DNA of 64,000 bases from a virus: positions 1 through 64,000 of the IMG/VR virus record IMGVR_UViG_3300009509_000706; one strand, written 5' to 3'. A program made the translations under genes and the position numbers. The notes below the pieces were generated by a model. The model searched no databases and was not told where the DNA came from. It worked only from the letters and a program-made list of their open reading frames with translations. Within the stretch, counting starts at the first letter, position 1. Every line of letters starts with the position of its first letter. Shown in pieces: positions 62,795 to 64,000 of the stretch.

Positions 62795-63149
62795 AGAACG
62801 CCTTTGGACAACACAAGAAATCATCAACGTCTTAGCGGCATTACATAGTGCACATAATACTTTGCCGTGGCCCTTTAAGTTTTTGCTTCGTGATTGGCAT
62901 AAGGCATTAGGCAGAATCGGGGCATACATTGTTTACCAGTGCGCCATAGAATCATGGGAAGTTAATATAGAAAGAATCTGGACGCACCAAGAGATATTGG
63001 GTATACTCACCATGCTATATGGCCGTGCTGGAAAAATTGGTAGGCTCGCCTTATCAGCAGCCTACCATGCGCTTTATGGAACCACGCAAGAAGTAGAATT
63101 GGAGCAACTTGATCCTGAAGTGTGGGGAGATATAAAATGCCAAAGGTAG
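62784..63149 (+). CDS. Hypothetical helical protein
   Basis: 121 residues from the ATG at 62784, overlapping the preceding gene by 11 bases. Repeated internal pattern: RLWTTQEIINVLAALHSAH near residue 6 and RIWTHQEILGILTMLYGRA near residue 63 suggest an internal duplication. The helices are amphipathic. No family recognised. Confidence 0.5.
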   Translation: MEPRERLWTTQEIINVLAALHSAHNTLPWPFKFLLRDWHKALGRIGAYIVYQCAIESWEVNIERIWTHQEILGILTMLYGRAGKIGRLALSAAYHALYGTTQEVELEQLDPEVWGDIKCQR

Positions 63150-63610
63150 AACCATGTCCTTTTTGCGGTAATGCTATTATTGAATATATGCAAGAATACA
63201 ACGATTATCATTTCAATGGAAAAGGGCGGATGCGTTGCCCTCTTTGTCAAGCTGCTGGGCCGATTGTTCATTTTACACTTCCATCAGACGGCTCTATCAT
63301 ACTACAAGAAAATCATAAAAAGAATGAAGCTATAAGAAATTGGAGTCTCCGTAATGAGGCTAGGGCAGAGCCAGTAAATAAGGTGATAGCATTAAATACA
63401 AAAGATGTAACAGCGATACAACTTTCATACTCAAAAGTGTATCCCAAGAACTTAAGATTTACACTGGTTCCTTTCAGGTCGCAGTATTTTCATCATTTGG
63501 ATGAATACGACAAAATAGATACAGCTTCAATTGAGCTTGAATATGAAGCCATTGAGTTTGTCGGCAACACAATTCTATACCACTTATCTGCAATAGAGAT
63601 AAAGCGATGA
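63137..63610 (+). CDS. Lar-like zinc-ribbon protein with C-terminal extension
   Basis: 157 residues from the ATG at 63137. EPCPFCGNAI...MRCPLCQAAGPIVHF then HKKNEAIRNWSLRN matches the Lar layout (two CxxC pairs plus E-A-x-x-x-W-x). A beta-rich C-terminal domain of about 90 residues follows. This is a second Lar-like gene besides 42974. The role against type I restriction is inferred. Confidence 0.55.
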   Translation: MPKVEPCPFCGNAIIEYMQEYNDYHFNGKGRMRCPLCQAAGPIVHFTLPSDGSIILQENHKKNEAIRNWSLRNEARAEPVNKVIALNTKDVTAIQLSYSKVYPKNLRFTLVPFRSQYFHHLDEYDKIDTASIELEYEAIEFVGNTILYHLSAIEIKR

Positions 63611-63819
63611 TAGAAGAACGAACGACTTATTCCACCGGCGCAGCAAAGATTGTAGAAATGCCCGTCTCGATTGATGAGTGTTGCCTGCTCCAACGGCTCC
63701 GACAATTACGAAAAGAGGTATTGCAAAATCAGGAATTTCGTGTTATAATAGACGTAAGGTGGGATGCTATGAAATGGTGGGTAGCAGAGAAGGGAGAGGG
63801 AGCAAGCCATGACAGGTGA
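63607..63819 (+). CDS. Small hypothetical protein
   Basis: 70 residues, ATGA overlap with the Lar-like gene. YSTGAAKIVEMPVSIDECCLLQRLRQLRKEVLQ. No family recognised. Confidence 0.5.
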   Translation: MIEERTTYSTGAAKIVEMPVSIDECCLLQRLRQLRKEVLQNQEFRVIIDVRWDAMKWWVAEKGEGASHDR

Positions 63820-64000
63820 AGAATCAAAGAATTGCCTAATATTTGATAGTGTTATTGTACCCTGCCGAATATGGGAAACACTATTATTCGTTGGAAATGC
63901 GCCGCCTGCTAGGGAATGGGTAAAGCTAGAGTCGTATGCAGTTCGCTTTATTGGCCCATGTTGGTTAGTATGGCTTATTCACAAATTCAAGATAATAGTA
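63809..64000 (+). CDS. Hypothetical protein, cut by the window end
   Basis: At least 64 codons from the ATG at 63809: MTGEESKNCLIFDSVIVPCR then WETLLFVGNAPPAREWVKLE, with GGGAGAGGGAG upstream. It overlaps the previous gene by 11 bases and continues past base 64000. Confidence 0.5.
   Translation, partial: MTGEESKNCLIFDSVIVPCRIWETLLFVGNAPPAREWVKLESYAVRFIGPCWLVWLIHKFKIIV

Overview
The window is most of the genome of a tailed double-stranded DNA phage with long-tailed (siphovirus-like) architecture. It carries a large terminase, a Mu gp29-like portal, a Mu F-like head protein, a probable HK97-fold capsid protein, a frameshifted tail chaperone pair, an 895-residue tape measure and tail-tip proteins. 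The left edge cuts into the capsid gene, and the right edge stops just after the portal and head-morphogenesis genes. The two ends therefore probably meet in a circularly permuted genome slightly longer than the window, with a short stretch (protease/scaffold and perhaps the endolysin) missing. No integrase, tRNA or CRISPR array was seen. The host is not stated by the sequence. The Pro/Thr-rich lipoprotein linker, the TadE-like pseudopilin and the YCF48/PKD propellers would fit a Chloroflexota host, but that is weak inference. Layout, plus strand: 1-1.3 kb capsid; 1.3-13 kb a surface-sugar cluster inside the structural module (GT4 and GT2 glycosyltransferases, epimerase, Gfo/Idh/MocA dehydrogenase, DegT aminotransferase, hexapeptide acyltransferase, two methyltransferases, a TadE-like protein); 13-26 kb neck, tail, tape measure, tail tip, tailspike and a holin candidate. 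26.3-35.3 kb is an early or accessory rightward region of many tiny genes. It includes a metallophosphoesterase, DNA-binding proteins and an actin-like ParM with a ParR-like partner, and is punctuated by consensus sigma70-type promoters and strong terminators. Layout, minus strand: 35.5-52.9 kb is the leftward replication and recombination region: RecT-like annealing protein, FkbM methyltransferase cassette, DnaB-like helicase, initiator with internal iterons, Lar-like protein, primase, a SNF2-helicase/DNA-methyltransferase fusion, RuvC-like resolvase, LexA-type winged helix and a 34-residue miniature SSB. 53.0-53.1 kb is a divergent promoter/operator region. 53.3-64 kb on the plus strand holds a lipoprotein, dCTP deaminase, a thymidylate synthase-like enzyme, small proteins, terminase, portal and head morphogenesis. 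The most unusual content is RNA. Three minus-strand 5' leaders (43.3-43.5, 45.1-45.3 and 47.5-47.7 kb) share one architecture: a consensus promoter, a 5' segment near +1, a long hairpin of about 20-27 bp ending just before the ribosome binding site, and a segment in the hairpin loop that pairs perfectly (9-15 bp) with the 5' segment, giving a pseudoknot. In one of them all four imperfect pairs of a 27-bp stem are G.U only when read as minus-strand RNA, which suggests selection as RNA. A different pseudoknot lies in the plus-strand leader at 53.1-53.3 kb. Short promoter-to-terminator units with no gene at 26.3, 29.15 and 35.4 kb look like small RNAs. A 16-bp palindrome occurs three times exactly, and a GTTAGAAAT-type site sits upstream of four rightward promoters, suggesting a phage-wide regulon.
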